Assembly: GCA_950295325.1 (NCBI GenBank)
Contig: OX485809.1
Location: forward strand, 29,032,144-29,096,143
Length of the DNA stretch: 64,000 bases
Source: Polytrichum commune
Taxonomy: Eukaryota; Streptophyta; Polytrichopsida; Polytrichales; Polytrichaceae
Direction of reading: 5' to 3'
A program made the position numbers and the translations under genes. This document shows, piece by piece, positions 12,756-24,315 of the stretch. The notes beneath the pieces were generated by a model. It searched no databases, was not told the DNA's origin, and saw nothing but the letters and a program-made list of their open reading frames with translations. Each line of letters starts with the position of its first letter. Position 1 is the stretch's first letter.

Positions 12756-13481
12756 GGGCCGGTTTACACTATGGACCATGAAGTCAGACCATGGAAGAGG
12801 GCCTTTTTCAATGGTCCGAGTTCATGGTCCAACTTCCATGGTTCGACTTCTTAAAAAATCAGTTTTGAAAGCCTTGGGCCCCTCACTAGGTATAAACCAA
12901 ATGTGGACCAAGAAGAATGACCATGCAACAAAAAGTTATGTGCTGTTTTTTTTAATGTATGCCCAAAAAAGGCATGTTTTATTAAAATAAATAAATTCAA
13001 GTTTGCTCATTCTCTTGTCTTCTCTTGAGGTTTTTTTTTTGTCTTCACTTCTTGTTAAATGTGTTGAAGAAGTGGCTTGCAAATCTTCTCACAACAATTT
13101 TTACAAAAAAATGAGCGATTTAATTTGTACATGTTCAATGTAATTTACATGTGACATGTACCTTGTGTTGTACATCGAGCATTATTTGCAACCCGTTTCA
13201 CCATGTGTACTCGAATTCTTGAGTTCTAGATGTCCCACATTGTTTGATGAAACATGTGGGGGAGCAAATTTAAGGGGTAGGGCATGGAGGAAATGGGCTA
13301 TGATATGATCTAGGCACATTGAGGGCAAACTTGCTTCTCAAGATTCATTACATCATATAGATGTTGAAAAGTGTGCCTTGTGAGCCTTACCTAGTGGGAA
13401 GAGTTGTATATAAAGCCCTCAAGAAAAATTTCACCAAAAAGGTGTTATAACAACATTTCTTTGCATAGTGTAAACCAGCCC
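12756..13481. mobile_element. Harbinger-like MITE, family A3
   Basis: The left terminus GGGCCGGTTTACACTATGG is matched by the complement of GGGCTGGTTTACACTATGC at the right. The flanking bases are ATA on both sides. The left subterminal region repeats CATGG, GGTCC and GACTTC. The element is 726 bp with no intact reading frame. The terminus is nearly identical to families A1 and D. Confidence 0.75.
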
Positions 13482-13489
13482 ATAGTTTC

Positions 13490-13730
13490 TTGATTGGGTG
13501 GTGGTCAATCAACGCGGAGAACCGATTGTTAGGTACGGATGAATCGGTTGAGTTTGAGAAATAACCAGTTGATGTTCAAGATTACAAGAAAACCATTGAT
13601 CATTTTAGATGAATATATGGAATATACTTGAAATTCATAAAGAAAAACCAAAAGACCACAACTTGTAACTGGTTGGACTTGGAAACATTAGGATCTTGAC
13701 CGATTATGCCCAAAAATATCCCCCGACACT
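13490..13730 (-). repeat. Dispersed repeat G, copy 1
   Basis: On the minus strand it reads GGGGGATATTTTTGGGCATA, then a variant of CGGTCAAGATCCTAATG, then CTCAACCGATTCATCC. The same order of words recurs at 17536-17765, 36215-36440 and 47811-48012, and partly at 23850-23943. It is about 240 bp, with no coding capacity and no clear terminal inverted repeat. It separates the MITE on its left from the LINE on its right. Confidence 0.65.
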
Positions 13731-13734
13731 GGTG

Positions 13735-15960
13735 GTGGTTGTGGGGGGTTTAGTCAAGGGGAATAAGGGCTTGTTGCTTTTTGAGTTTGTGCTTTTCTAG
13801 TACGATGAATGTGAGGTAGTGGATAGAGTTTTTTTAGAAGGTTTGCATTAGTTTATGTATTTTGTTAGGTGGGATTTTGAGTTTCGTAAGATATTGTATG
13901 GTGGTTGGGTGGATGGAGCCTCAAATGCATGCGGATATGATTATTTTGGGCGGGACCGTCCATCCTTGTTGGGTTATAGCGGTTTATAATGCATCTTAAT
14001 ACATGGAGTCCCCTAAAGCCATGAAATTCCACACATGTAGCCATCGTCTTCTAACATGATGGAAAAAAACCCTGAAGTATTTTTTTTACTTTTTCTTGTT
14101 ATGGCTTCTTGTAGTAGGTAGATTCTTTTGATTGTGCTCTTGAGATTGTCGGTGGGTGTGAGTGGAGGTTGGGTCTTGGGTGTTGTGCCCAACGTGCGTA
14201 GAATGTCCAGACGTAGCTATGCCATGCACTTGCACCATGGGAGGTAACATATGCAATGCAATATCCGTGAGGGTATAGTGTTGTTTGGTGTTTTATTATT
14301 GAGTTTGTCTACGTTTATTAGTGTGAAGCAGATGGTTATTGGGTTGGTGAAGAGGGTGTCAACTAGCATGTATTGCTTGTTATGTCTATTGGTTCTAATA
14401 TATGTTTGTTAGTGCAATATGAGAGTAGGTGGAGGCAAGTTTCATTTTGTTTAAAGTGGCATAGGTTGCATAATGGTGAGATGTTTTTTCTAGGGCAAGT
14501 TTTTTGCAGTAATTGCCAAGATATCAGCCATATTGAAATTTATTGACTTGTGTGATTTGGGCATCAGTGATGCATGGTGCGTCCCAAAACAGGTTGGTCC
14601 ATTTCAGGTGAATATATTTGTTATAAGGTCACTTTATTTTCAACAGGTATGGTGTTCATGGCGAGGGAGATTAGGGCTCACCTATATTCTTTTTCTGTGT
14701 CGCGTGCTAAACTTCGTACCCATCCATCACGTTGGATTGATGTAGGGCTAATATGGTGTTTGGTGTGGCCTATTTGATGGAGGGGGTCACTAATATGCAT
14801 GGTTCTAGTGCGCCTAGTCTGGCAAGTTTATCAGCTTCATTAGTATCTACGATGTTTGTGTATGCTCAAACTTTTTTGATAGTGATGTCGTGTGGGGAGT
14901 TTTTGATGGCATATATGATGTGTGCTATTAGAAGCTTATCATGGTGGTTGTTTTGGGAAGAGGGGCGTCGGATGTGGTTTGTAGGAGGTAGATATTGTTT
15001 ATGTTGTCGGTAAATATGAATGTGCCGGTGGTGAGTGAGTGCCATGCCTTGGAGATTTTGGTGGTAATAATATGTGTTTGGGGGAGGGGGGGGGGGGAGG
15101 GTGGGAGGATGGATAGGTCTTGCTAGATTGGAGGAGCATGGTTGGTAAATTTTGTGTGCAAAAAGTAATTTTTGTTTGGATGTTGGTGTACGTTGTGGCA
15201 ATGATTGTGAGGTGAGGAGCGGTTATTTTGTGTTATGATACGTGCGGAGGGCTAGATGTTGTGGATATTGTAACAGTAGTGGGGGGGGGGGGGGCGTGAT
15301 GATAGGGTATACGCCCGGTTGTTGTGTGGGGTTAAATGTGTTATGTGACCAATCATGGTGATGTATGATTTACATGGCGGTGTGGTCGGGGTTTGTCTAG
15401 GCTATTAGTTGTTGCCATCTATGGCTTTTGGTACAAGGGTTATGTGAATGACATGGGCAAATCCATGTCCAATCCATTGGTGAGAGAAAGTTAGGCCTAC
15501 TGAGCCAAAAATCACGTCTCGATCATGCGGAGAATACTAGTATCGTGTCAAGTTTGTGAGTGGGCAAGTGAGTGGGCTGGAGAAGTAAGAGTGTGAGAGT
15601 TGGAAGGTGTTGATGAGGTTTTCTAGTATTCATGGGGGGAGTATGTTATGGTTATGGATGGGCGGGATGGTGCCAGGAGGGCGGCGTGGGAGAATTTCAT
15701 CGAATATATATGTTGATAAGGAAGAGGATTTTTGTAGCAAGGTCTTGCGAGTGGACTCTTTGAGAAAACAAGGACCGTTGGAAACAATTTTATTGGAAAT
15801 TTGTGGGTGGGTGGTGGGTGACACAGTTTCGTGTTGGATCCCAATTCGTGAATACGGTGCAACGCATCCTCTAATTGATCGTTGAGAAGTGTAATGTGAA
15901 GGTTAGTGGCCTTCAAATTGGTCTTGTGATTCTACAATGTTTTCGAGATGGTGTTGAGCC
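13735..15960 (-). pseudogene. LINE polyprotein 3' half (RT thumb, RNase H, C-terminus), decayed
   Basis: Minus-strand peptides appear in order with stops and frameshifts: an RT-thumb-like segment (MKATNLHITLLNDQLEDAL, about 15915), an RNase H-like region (HIHIYRQHKQYL, HIRRPSSQNNHHDKLLIA, near 15080-14890), a segment with PYNKYIHLKWTNLFWDAP (about 14640), and the C-terminal end (YLTKLKIPPNKIHKLMQ, about 13890-13780). The C-terminus is homologous to that at 8880-9130. The remnant complements the RT-domain fragment at 37440-39480. It is not functional. Long G runs lie inside (15086-15097, 15281-15294). Confidence 0.75.
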
Positions 15961-16171
15961 AGAATTGAGCCATCTTGAATCCAATATTTCCTTGGCTGCC
16001 AGCTGATGTACTAACTGCTCAATGGCATCATCCTTCCCAACCAACTGCTTGGTGAGGTCGGCAGATGGTTGCTTTGTGGTGTTCCCTAGCCTCGAGCTCT
16101 TGATCTTTGGACACGACTTTCACGAGATCAAGCAGAATTGGGTCTAAGGTAGAGGGTGCTAAGGCACCACA

Positions 16172-16400
16172 GGCCTTGGCTTGGTGGTTAGGGCTCATGA
16201 CCCCCAATGAGGAGGTTGTGGGTTCTATTCCCCATGCCGGCGTGGTGCTCACCACCTTAGTCCACCCAACTATGGTGGGGGGTCTTTGGACTTTGTTGTA
16301 TGGGTACCTCGAAGCCCTTTGGGGGGATACCATGTCCGGTATCTTCAAGGCACTAGTGGCTAGCTAGGAACTAGTATGGTGTGTCACTATAGTGCCCATC
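16172..16400 (+). mobile_element. tRNA-derived SINE candidate
   Basis: The first 60 bases look like a decayed tRNA gene. There is an A-box-like GGCTTGGTGGTTAGG, a loop reading CTCATGA (a Met-like CAT anticodon position), and a B-box-like GGGTTCTATTCCC near 16220-16232. An unrelated body follows. That layout is typical of plant SINEs. The 3' end is uncertain and I see no clear tail or target duplication. The alternative is a tRNA pseudogene in unrelated DNA. Confidence 0.5.
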
Positions 16401-16531
16401 CTCAAAAGGGGAGAGTAGTATTGCCCCAATGTCCCCTTGTCCGGTGGGCATCGGGTCATTGACATTACGAACGGACACTTTATTCACGTTGGCCCCTTCA
16501 AAGGGACCGGAGTTTCTATCTATCGGATCTG

Positions 16532-16798
16532 TCTAAATACCCCCATCGAGCGTGGCTCGGAGGCCAGGTTCGGGAGGGGGTGGCAGGGGTGGGGTAAAAC
16601 CTGCCCCTTATTTTTTAAATTGGGTGGGGCCTTACTTGATCTCATAGGGGGCTTCATAGAGTAATTTGGGGCCGCAGGACCCAAATTTAGCAAAAAAAAA
16701 CCAAAAAAAAATCCCCAAGGAGCCAAAACGGGGAGGGCCAGAAAAATGAACCCCACCAAACCTAGCCTCCAAGCCACGCTCGATGGGGGTATTTAGAC
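16532..16798. mobile_element. Small inverted-repeat element
   Basis: The left arm GTCTAAATACCCCCATCGAG, continuing with CGTGGCTCGGAGGC, is matched almost exactly by the inverted right arm ending at 16798 (CTCGATGGGGGTATTTAGAC). The arms are about 40 bp and the interior about 190 bp. CTATCTAT lies near both ends but not directly against them, so I do not call it a target duplication. Confidence 0.65.
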
Positions 16799-16815
16799 CC
16801 ACCCTCTATCTATCT

Positions 16816-17528
16816 AGAGGGTGCTAAAACCAACACCCCATCCAAAACCAACACCTATAAACGCCTCTCAATTGCCAACACTCTACAACCTTGAACCGTA
16901 CCCGGTGGTGTAGGAGTGTCTGGGCCCATGGAGTGACGGTTTTAGGTGCCATTAGTGGTGCCACCTCATAGCGGCCTTCATGACCTTCATGTAGGGTATG
17001 TAACGGGCTCCACTCTATCTCGGGTTGGTTCAAGGTGGGATTAGGGTGGCTTGTCAATGCCTATTCTAGTCATTCTATTCACAACGCCAAGGAGGTAGGC
17101 CCACAAAGCACAAAAGGGTAATTTCCCGGGATGCAAGGGGGTCGGTTCCCATGTTGCAAGGTGATGGTTTTGCGAGCGAACCGGGAGGGATCATGGAGGT
17201 AGCCGTGTGGCTTTGCATACCCTCACTACTTGGGCTTTGATGTAGTTTGGGTCTAGTACCCAGCTATGTTGTGTTGGTTCTAGGCAATGAAGGTGGGGGT
17301 CCTCATCATATGCGAGGTTGCCGTACATGGGGCCTATGGATTGGTATAAGGAAGCTAGTAGTTTTGACTTTGAATATTCATAAAATATTCAATTGAGACT
17401 AAAAATGTTTTTTCTTTCTTGATACCTATGTTTAGCCCAAAGGCTAATATGAATATATATTTTATATATCAACCACATAGCCATATGTATGTGCAATAGC
17501 TTAAAGTGTTGGTTTAAGCACCCTCTAC
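16816..17528. mobile_element. Inverted-repeat element with GAGGGTGCT termini
   Basis: It starts GAGGGTGCTAAAACCAACAC and ends with the complement of GAGGGTGCTTAAACCAACAC. TA lies outside both ends. The interior of about 670 bp has no intact coding frame. A third GAGGGTGCTAAG word lies at 16152, just left of the SINE candidate. A TA target site would suit a Tc1/mariner-like MITE, but this is inference. Confidence 0.55.
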
Positions 17529-17535
17529 CTTACTG

Positions 17536-17765
17536 GCCAGTGGTCAGGGAGATTTTTGGGCATAATCAGTTGAGATCCTAGTGTTTGCAAGTCCAACCGG
17601 TTACATGTTGACATCCTTCAGTTTCCCTTTATTAAATTTGGGGTATATTCCTCCACAGATTCCTCTAAAATGATCGGTAATTTTCCTGCAGTCTTGAACT
17701 TCAACCGCTTATTTCTCAAACTCAACCGGTTCATTTGTAACTAACTGCCGGTTCTCTCCGATCAT
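17536..17765 (+). repeat. Dispersed repeat G, copy 2
   Basis: Contains GGGAGATTTTTGGGCATAAT, GAGATCCTAGTG, AAGTCCAACCGGTTACATG and, at its end, CTCAAACTCAACCGGTTCAT. This is the same order as the other G copies. Confidence 0.65.
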
Positions 17766-18046
17766 AGCTACTGGCCACTTCACACAAGTGAGAGGAGTTG
17801 AGTCCATGCCGGGTTGAAAGGCTGCTATGGTTTCGAGTTGTGGCCCTTTGACAAATCGACTTAGTAGACTACTCGGCTAGTAGGCTTGAGTGTGATTTGT
17901 GTGATATATAGTTGCATTTGTAGTGGGACATTCATGTGAAGTGACGCTTATTAGTGCTAACTAACTCCGTGTCATTTGGTTCACTGTTGTTAGAGCATCA
18001 GATATTCGACTTCGTCGATCGGAAGCACTTTGTGGGTGAGGGTTAA
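17766..18046. other. Non-coding spacer
   Basis: No recognisable feature between repeat G and the Harbinger derivative. Confidence 0.5.
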
Positions 18047-18944
18047 GGGGCGGTTTTACACTATGGACCATGAAGTCGTCCCACGGCCATTTAAGCGATG
18101 TGATTGGATGTTGAAGTCGTCCCAGGACGACTTGGGTTTACACCAAGGAAAAAATGGCAGAGTGACCACGGAGGTTGAGGTCCACAATTTTTTTTTTAAG
18201 CCTACTCTATCCACTGCCATGGTCCAATGGGTTTTCCATTGGGACAAGCAAAAGAGGTGGTCCGGGAAAAAGAGCAAGGGCCTATGTCAGAAAAATGCCG
18301 TTTTAATGATTTTTTTTTAATGACTTTTTTTCCGACTTAATTAATGATTTTCTTCGGCTACAGTTAGAAGGCTGTAATACTGTAAATATATATTTCCGTT
18401 ATGGTTGAAAGCACAGTAGAAAAGGCCCGTTTTTTTGCAAGAAATTTATCGTTTGTATTTGTTCGTTTCATCACTGTCCAACCGATGCAATGACATTGCT
18501 ATCCTATCTTGCACCGGCACCGTAACCCTAAATTGAGTATTTTTTTCTCAAATACGGACCTAAACTCTCACACAAAAATCTGAATGTATTGTGTGTCACT
18601 CGAGTTCGCTTTCTAAATTCATTCTCCATCCACGAACCCAACAATAAGCGGTCTACGAATCCAATCATCCGTTCTTGACTCCATATACTCCTCTCTCTAT
18701 ACCCCATATTCTCATAAACCAAGCTCAAAATTGCTAACTTCTCCCATTCTCCTTGCACCTCCACTTTTTGGTGCATGGTCATTCTTCATGGTCCACATTC
18801 GGTTTACACCTAGTGAAGGGCCCATGAACCATGAAAACTAATATTTTAGTAACTCGGACCATGGAAGTCGTCCCATGAAGTCGTCCCACGCAAAATAGGC
18901 CTCTTATGTGGGACGACTTCATGGTCCATAGTGTAAACCGCCCC
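18047..18944. mobile_element. Non-autonomous PIF/Harbinger derivative, family A1 (complete)
   Basis: Both termini are present: GGGGCGGTTTTACACTATGG on the left and the complement of GGGGCGGTTTACACTATGG on the right, with a perfect TAA target duplication (18044-18046, 18945-18947). It is 898 bp. GAAGTCG, GTCGTCCCA and GGTCCA words repeat in both orientations near the ends. The middle carries a remnant of a transposase N-terminus on the minus strand, so this looks like an internal-deletion derivative of an autonomous Harbinger. A truncated inverted relative is at 7362-7803. Confidence 0.85.
18528..18782 (-). pseudogene. Harbinger transposase N-terminal fragment
   Basis: The 84-residue open frame includes NEFRKRTRVTHNTFRFLCE and LGPYLRKK. 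This resembles the conserved N-terminal segment of plant Harbinger transposases, where a basic strip is followed by FxxLCxxLxPxL. The full-length transposase at 48047-49453 has the comparable FKGRMRMDVSTFEYLCSTL. No DDE catalytic domain follows, so the fragment is inactive. It ends near the right subterminal region of the host element. Confidence 0.65.
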
Positions 18945-19079
18945 TAATTGTCTCTAGCAATGGGGATGGCGTGCATGGTCATGCTTAATCTTATTTGCGT
19001 TCATGGTTGTGTCATGTGGGTTGATATTTTACGCCACTACCAGGAAAAATATGTCATTGGGTAGAGGTAATTGAACTTG

Positions 19080-21600
19080 ATAAGGGTCCGAACCAAGGAG
19101 GCTCAAACCTTGATGTTGTGCATTTTAGGGTCTTGTGGACACCACAAAACTAAGTCACCTTTTACAAAATGTCCGGCTCATATGTGGATCGCCAATATCG
19201 CGTAGTGTTTCGTTGGTTTTTGGAAATTGCTTGTCATGCGTTGGCTCGTATTTTGTCTAGGTGTGTGCGATCCAACAATCAAACTACAAAAATATGATGT
19301 GGAGCATGATCTTTTGGACGAGTGTTATAGAACGTAGGTGCGATATAACGTGTGAAAAGCAATGGTTGTCCGCTCTATACTAGCTTGAATGGTGAATGTT
19401 CGGTGGCAGATTTATATGCGATTTAGGTTGCCCGTAAGGCGACCGATAGGCAGTCGGCCCAATTGGTTTTATTATCGTATACAAATTGTAGTGTCATATG
19501 AATTATGGTTTTATTTGTGGATTCAACTTGTGAGGTAATACACTATGGAGGTTCGATGTTTGATGATGTGGTCGTGCATGCACCTGATGTATCATGCCGT
19601 TGACAAAGTTTGTGCCTTGATCGGATATTATCTTGACCATGCATCCAAATTGAGTGATAATGAAGTCATACAAGCATGACGTCATTGAGAAAGCGATATT
19701 AGTTTAGTAAGCTTTGGATTCCACCCACTTTGTGGTGTATTAGGTGGTGACCAAGATATACTTATTACCTTGTTTGGTTGTGAGTCGAATAGGTCCGACA
19801 AAATCGATACCCAATGAAGAAATGGCCCCGAGGGGGGAATAACAAGTAGAGGGACTACCCCCCTGGTGACAAAAACTAGGAGTTGAAACTTGGCACGAAT
19901 GGCGTTGCCATATGTATTGATGCGTGTTGCAATAGAGAGTCAACCACCATTATTTGGCTATAAATATTTTTTGTATTGTTGCGTTAGCATCCCCCAACGG
20001 ATCCATTATGTATAATCCTTAAAATTTTCTTTTTGTTGGTCACGAGGTACACACATTTGTAAGACATCATCAATACTTAATCAACAAAGTTGATTGCCAA
20101 TCATGGAGTATTGTAGTGTTTTTTGGACGAAATCGATTTTATGTGGCCCCAGTGAGTCCAATTGCCATCTGCCCCTTGGTAAGGAATTGTATCATTTTGG
20201 CTCTCCAATTGACAACCTCTTCATCAATTCGAGCGACGCTTAGATATAGGTCTAGGAAGTTGTCGGACACATCATTTTTGTGGCAGTGGGGGTATATCTT
20301 GAGAGAGCAAGTATGAGACAAGGTGTCGTCTCCCTAGTATATATGTAAACTACTTCAAAGTCAATTTTGAGTAGTATCGTAATCCAACGGGCTATTCGTC
20401 CACTAATGGTGGGTTGATTTACAAGGCACGTGAGACTATGATGGTGTACCACAAACTAAAACTTGTGTCCCAACAAATGATGTCTATTTCTCGAGAATGA
20501 AGATCATGGCTAATGCGTCACGTTCCATGGTCGAGTAATTTTGTTCCGCAAGATTCAAACCTCAACTTCTGAATGATATGGGTTGGTCAACTTTCCATGT
20601 TGGGTTTTGTGCTAATATAGCAACTATCACATGTTTCGACGCATTTGTGTGTAATTGAAATGTTAATTTTCAATATGGGAAAATGAGTAAGAGGTGTGAT
20701 TCATATAGGCTTTGCTTGATTTTACGAAATGCTCCATCAACCTTGATGGACCAGTCACTAGGGTATTGATAGGTTGCTTGATTTAATGCAAAATACAAGG
20801 AGAAGAGGCGACCTGATGTTGATTCAAGCCACACTTGAACCATGATGTCATGGTGGTGGGGTTTGGATGACCGGTCAACTTGCCGCATGGGGCTAAAAGA
20901 TAGTGACGTGGGTAGTGTCCATGTTGATAGTAGCTACGGTAGTTTTCGTTTGAATAGGTCAATATTCCGGATTTGGGCGAACCAACCCATACATTCGTTC
21001 CTTGTTGGATGTCTGAACCCTTGCCTCCAAGGAACCAGTGTACGGGTTGGTTCGCCCCAGCCCATATTCCAGGCGTTTGGATCGTGAAAACATAATCCCC
21101 GGTGAAGACAAGAGCATATTCGGCAAGGAGTTAATTTGTCAATCGCGGTTGGTAAATTTGTAATTGTTTTCCCAAACTAAACATTTTTACACATATCACT
21201 AGTTGTTTTAACAAGTTCTTCCATCAATTTTAGACACATGTATACAAGTCTATGTTGGATCGAAGGCAACAATTCTCTTTTAAAACACGTTGACAACATC
21301 CGCTCATCTCGTGGTCCATCAAGTTTTTTGGCTTAAACTTACAATATTTTGTATATGTTTTATTGCCAATTTTGGTGGATGCTTGTTCGATGGTTTGTAG
21401 ACTCATTCCTCGTGACGCTTGAGGGTCCGGAATTTTTTGAGGATTGTTTTCGTGAACTCATCCCATGGTGCATGGGGATGAGCATCCTCAAAATCCATAT
21501 ACCAATCTATACATTTTCCGCCTAAATACATGCCAAATAGTTGTTTGAGGCCCGTTCATTTTCGACTCCATTGGTTTTTGCTACGTTGTCAAAAACTTCG
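19080..21600 (-). pseudogene. Ty3/gypsy retrotransposon remnant (gag and pol)
   Basis: Minus-strand fragments occur in the order expected for gypsy. A gag-like piece (LFGMYLGGKCIDWYMDFEDA, then HAPWDEFTKTILKKF) lies near 21540-21440. RT/RNase H pieces follow at 20888-20252 (VNQPTISGRIARWITILLK). Integrase pieces are at 19943-19740 (SLGIDFVGPI) and 19685-19503 (LYDFIITQFGCMVKIISDQG). Stops and shifts interrupt all of them. No LTRs were found at either side. It is a decayed copy, distinct from the better kept gypsy element at 41.3-43.6 kb. Confidence 0.75.
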
Positions 21601-22267
21601 TACTCGTGCATTAGGGTTGGCATCATCTCGGAATTTCTCATATTGGGACCTCAGTTGAGAGGTGAGAGAGCATGCCTTGACCATGAGTGTTCGCAGGTCG
21701 TATTTTGTGTTATGCTTGGCTTGTGTCGAAGCGACATGATCAAGTCCTTGGATCTATTTCTTCATGTTGTTTGACTACCATGTTTGTTTTTGAGTCCATG
21801 TTCACGACAATAGAACGCATCCAATTGTGAATTGATTTTATCCGTTTGGACGATACTTTTTGTTTCTTCATCACTCTTTGACACCTCAATGGGAGGTATG
21901 AGATGTTTCATGTGTTTTCGGTGTTTGCAACATGTTGATCGGTTCTCTTTATCTACTTAAACACACAAGTTTATTTGTGTGTTTGTCTTAGTTGGAGTCT
22001 ATCCCCATCACGGTCACCAAAATGTTCATTGGGATTCTCGATAGATGTCGAACCTAGCTATCTGCCCAAATGTGAAACAACTCTCGAGGTTGGACTGGTT
22101 TGGGATTCTTCACAACAAACTTCAAGCTTCATACAACTACATCTTCCATACAACAACAGTATAGCCAAGTTCCAAGCTTGACTATTTCAGTACGGCATGT
22201 AACAAACATAATCGAAAGAGGTTGGTAATCTATCCTAGCTTCGTTAATGTTGAGCCTCTGAATCTAA
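21601..22267. other. Non-coding, possibly more decayed gypsy DNA
   Basis: Follows the gag-like segment upstream on the minus strand. No peptide is clear enough to name and no LTR end or primer-binding site is visible. Confidence 0.4.
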
Positions 22268-22811
22268 GGGCCGCTTTACACCTAGAGGCCGGGCCACTTC
22301 CCCTTGAGGCCGACTGCATAAAATTTCAGCCCTTTTTGGGTTGGAGGCCAACCTCAACTACACGTTATAATAAGATGATAACGGGGGCCAATTTTCCCAT
22401 ATGTAAAGGCCTTAGGGCCAAGAAGCTAGGCCGATTTAATGAATCTAGCATAATCCAATGGATTTAGCATAATCTAGCATAGATCCGTTCATATTTCCAC
22501 ATAATCCAATGGATATGGTTCGCTAAAAAAATCATATCTTATTAAAGAGGGTTTTTTTTTCCTTTATTGAAATTTGACATTGGCCCTGAGGCCAAGAATT
22601 GGCCTTCCATTTTGGGTGCACCCAATTCAATGAGCATAATTTGCCGTGACATACCGTGCATTTTTTGATTAAAAATTTCATACCACCAAATCGACCCGGC
22701 CTCTAGGTGTAAAGGGGTTGGGACCGATTTCAGCTTTTTGGCCAATCACAAGTGAGGATTTCAAGCCTCTTACACAATGAATTGGCCTGGCCTCTAGGTG
22801 TAAAGCAGCCC
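22268..22811. mobile_element. Harbinger-like MITE, family C
   Basis: The termini are GGGCCGCTTTACACCTAGAG (left) and the complement of GGGCTGCTTTACACCTAGAG (right), with TAA on both sides (22265-22267, 22812-22814). The element is 544 bp. GAGGCC or GGCCTC recurs in both orientations, and an internal copy of the terminal word CTCTAGGTGTAAA lies near 22700. No coding capacity. Confidence 0.85.
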
Positions 22812-23082
22812 TAAGCCCCCAACATGTCCTTAAGTAAGTGCTATTCCTACACCACTTGCTAAATAAACAATTGCTCGCCAAGGTTATCCACAAAACGGTG
22901 AGATTCCAAAAATAGCCAATATGGCGCAAACATTCCTTGGTCTGTTGGCTATGGGGTGTTGGCCACTAACATGGATGCAAAGAAGAAGAAAAAGTATTCA
23001 AATTGGGCATGTCTACTTTAGACAACTTGTGTGCTCTTTGAAAGGCAATGTTTACATTTGGTTCTATCGTTCCTCTCATGTG

Positions 23083-23357
23083 GAGGTCACACATGTTCAA
23101 GAACATCGGTTTTGAAACGGAGTTTGATAAGCCATGGTAAAAATAATCTTGACCTTGACATTTGCCTAACTTTGAGGAGTTTGGTTTCAAGGTCAGTCCC
23201 TTTTTTTTTTGGTTAGAACTGTCCATTTTGAACTCTGATTAAAGGGGAGGCGTCACACATTCGAAACAAAAGTGGACAATTTCAACGAAAAAAGAACAAA
23301 GACGGCTTACCAAACTTTGTTTCAAAAATTGTGGTTTGAACATGTGTGACCTCCCCT
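23083..23357. mobile_element. Inverted-repeat element with GAGGTCACACATG ends
   Basis: The left arm GAGGTCACACATGTTCAAG, followed by GTTTTGAAACGGAGTTTGAT, pairs with the right arm (AAACTTTGTTTCAAAAATTG, ending GTTTGAACATGTGTGACCTC). The arms are about 50 bp with some mismatch. A further GGCGTCACACATTCGAAAC word lies inside. No clear target duplication. Confidence 0.55.
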
Positions 23358-23849
23358 TCACAGAGTCCTTGGTGTGGGGTGAGAGGGAACAACTACATAT
23401 GAGCTCACAATGAAAATGCCTTGAAATAATGTTTAAGTCACATGTTATTATATTTACACAATTTGATAGTGAAACCAACTTCAATGTAGTATAGTTATCC
23501 GTAAAGTCCCTCAAAAGATGGACTAAATTATGGGTTTGATCATTCTTTGAGAAGAAGGAAAAACCTATTAAAAGATCGTTAGCTCGTCATGTATCAAAGC
23601 CTATTTTGAAAGTTGGGTGAAACTTTTGGGACCTCCTCTTTCCACCTCTCCAACTTTGAGAGAATTTCGATATCTAAAAACATGATACGTGCATGTGAGC
23701 GGCTATCCTAAATCTCTCAGATCGACCTATGCAAGGCTAGCTTGGCCGCATCCCACTATGACAAGCTAGAAATCCGGTTTTTAATAGCATGGCACCACTT
23801 TTGTGTGTGGTAATTTAAGCCTCGAGAAACTTGGGTGAACTTCATGATA

Positions 23850-23943
23850 ATTCTATAAATTCCTCCAAAATGATTGGTAATTTTCTTGAAGTTTTAAACT
23901 TCAACTAGGTATTTCTCAAACTCAACTAGTTCATATGTAACTA
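23850..23943 (+). repeat. Dispersed repeat G, partial copy
   Basis: Only the 3' part of repeat G is visible: TTCCTCCAAAATGATTGGTA, then TATTTCTCAAACTCAACTAG and TTCATATGTAACTA. Confidence 0.55.
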
Positions 23944-23949
23944 CACTAA

Positions 23950-24315
23950 ATGATACTATTAGTGTGTGTAGAAAACTACCATGCAATTCACTTGTGTGGG
24001 CCACACTGGTTATATAGTGAAGGTGGAACTAAAGTGGGTCCAAGACCCTAGGCCTTCTCTAAATCTTCGTGGAAACTTCCTAACCAACACATTGAATATT
24101 AGTTATAGGATAAAGGTAACACAAACTAAAATCAATACCCCCACACTCATTCTCTAGAAGAAGAAGGGGAAAAAAACTCAAAAAATCAATGTGGTCTAGC
24201 CTAATTTTCTATTGATAGTTTAGCATGGGTTGAAAATGAATGTGACCCATGCTAACTCTCATTATGAAAATTAGCGTGGGGTCCAGATAAATTATTGTGG
24301 CCCACAATTATAAGA
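23950..24315. repeat. Dispersed repeat H, copy 1
   Basis: Shares ordered words with 32390-32700: GTGGGTCCAAGAC, AATCAATGTGGT or its variants, GGTTTAGCATGGGTTGA-like and TCCAGATAAATTATTGTGGC-like. Both copies are non-coding and divergent. Class unknown. Confidence 0.45.

Noticed and set aside
14533-15885. Plus-strand frames over the LINE remnant
   Set aside because: The minus strand carries recognisable RNase H and C-terminal LINE peptides. The plus frames have none.
16500-16820. CTATCTAT words as target duplications of the 16532-16798 element
   Set aside because: They lie several bases away from both element ends, so they do not fit a target duplication.
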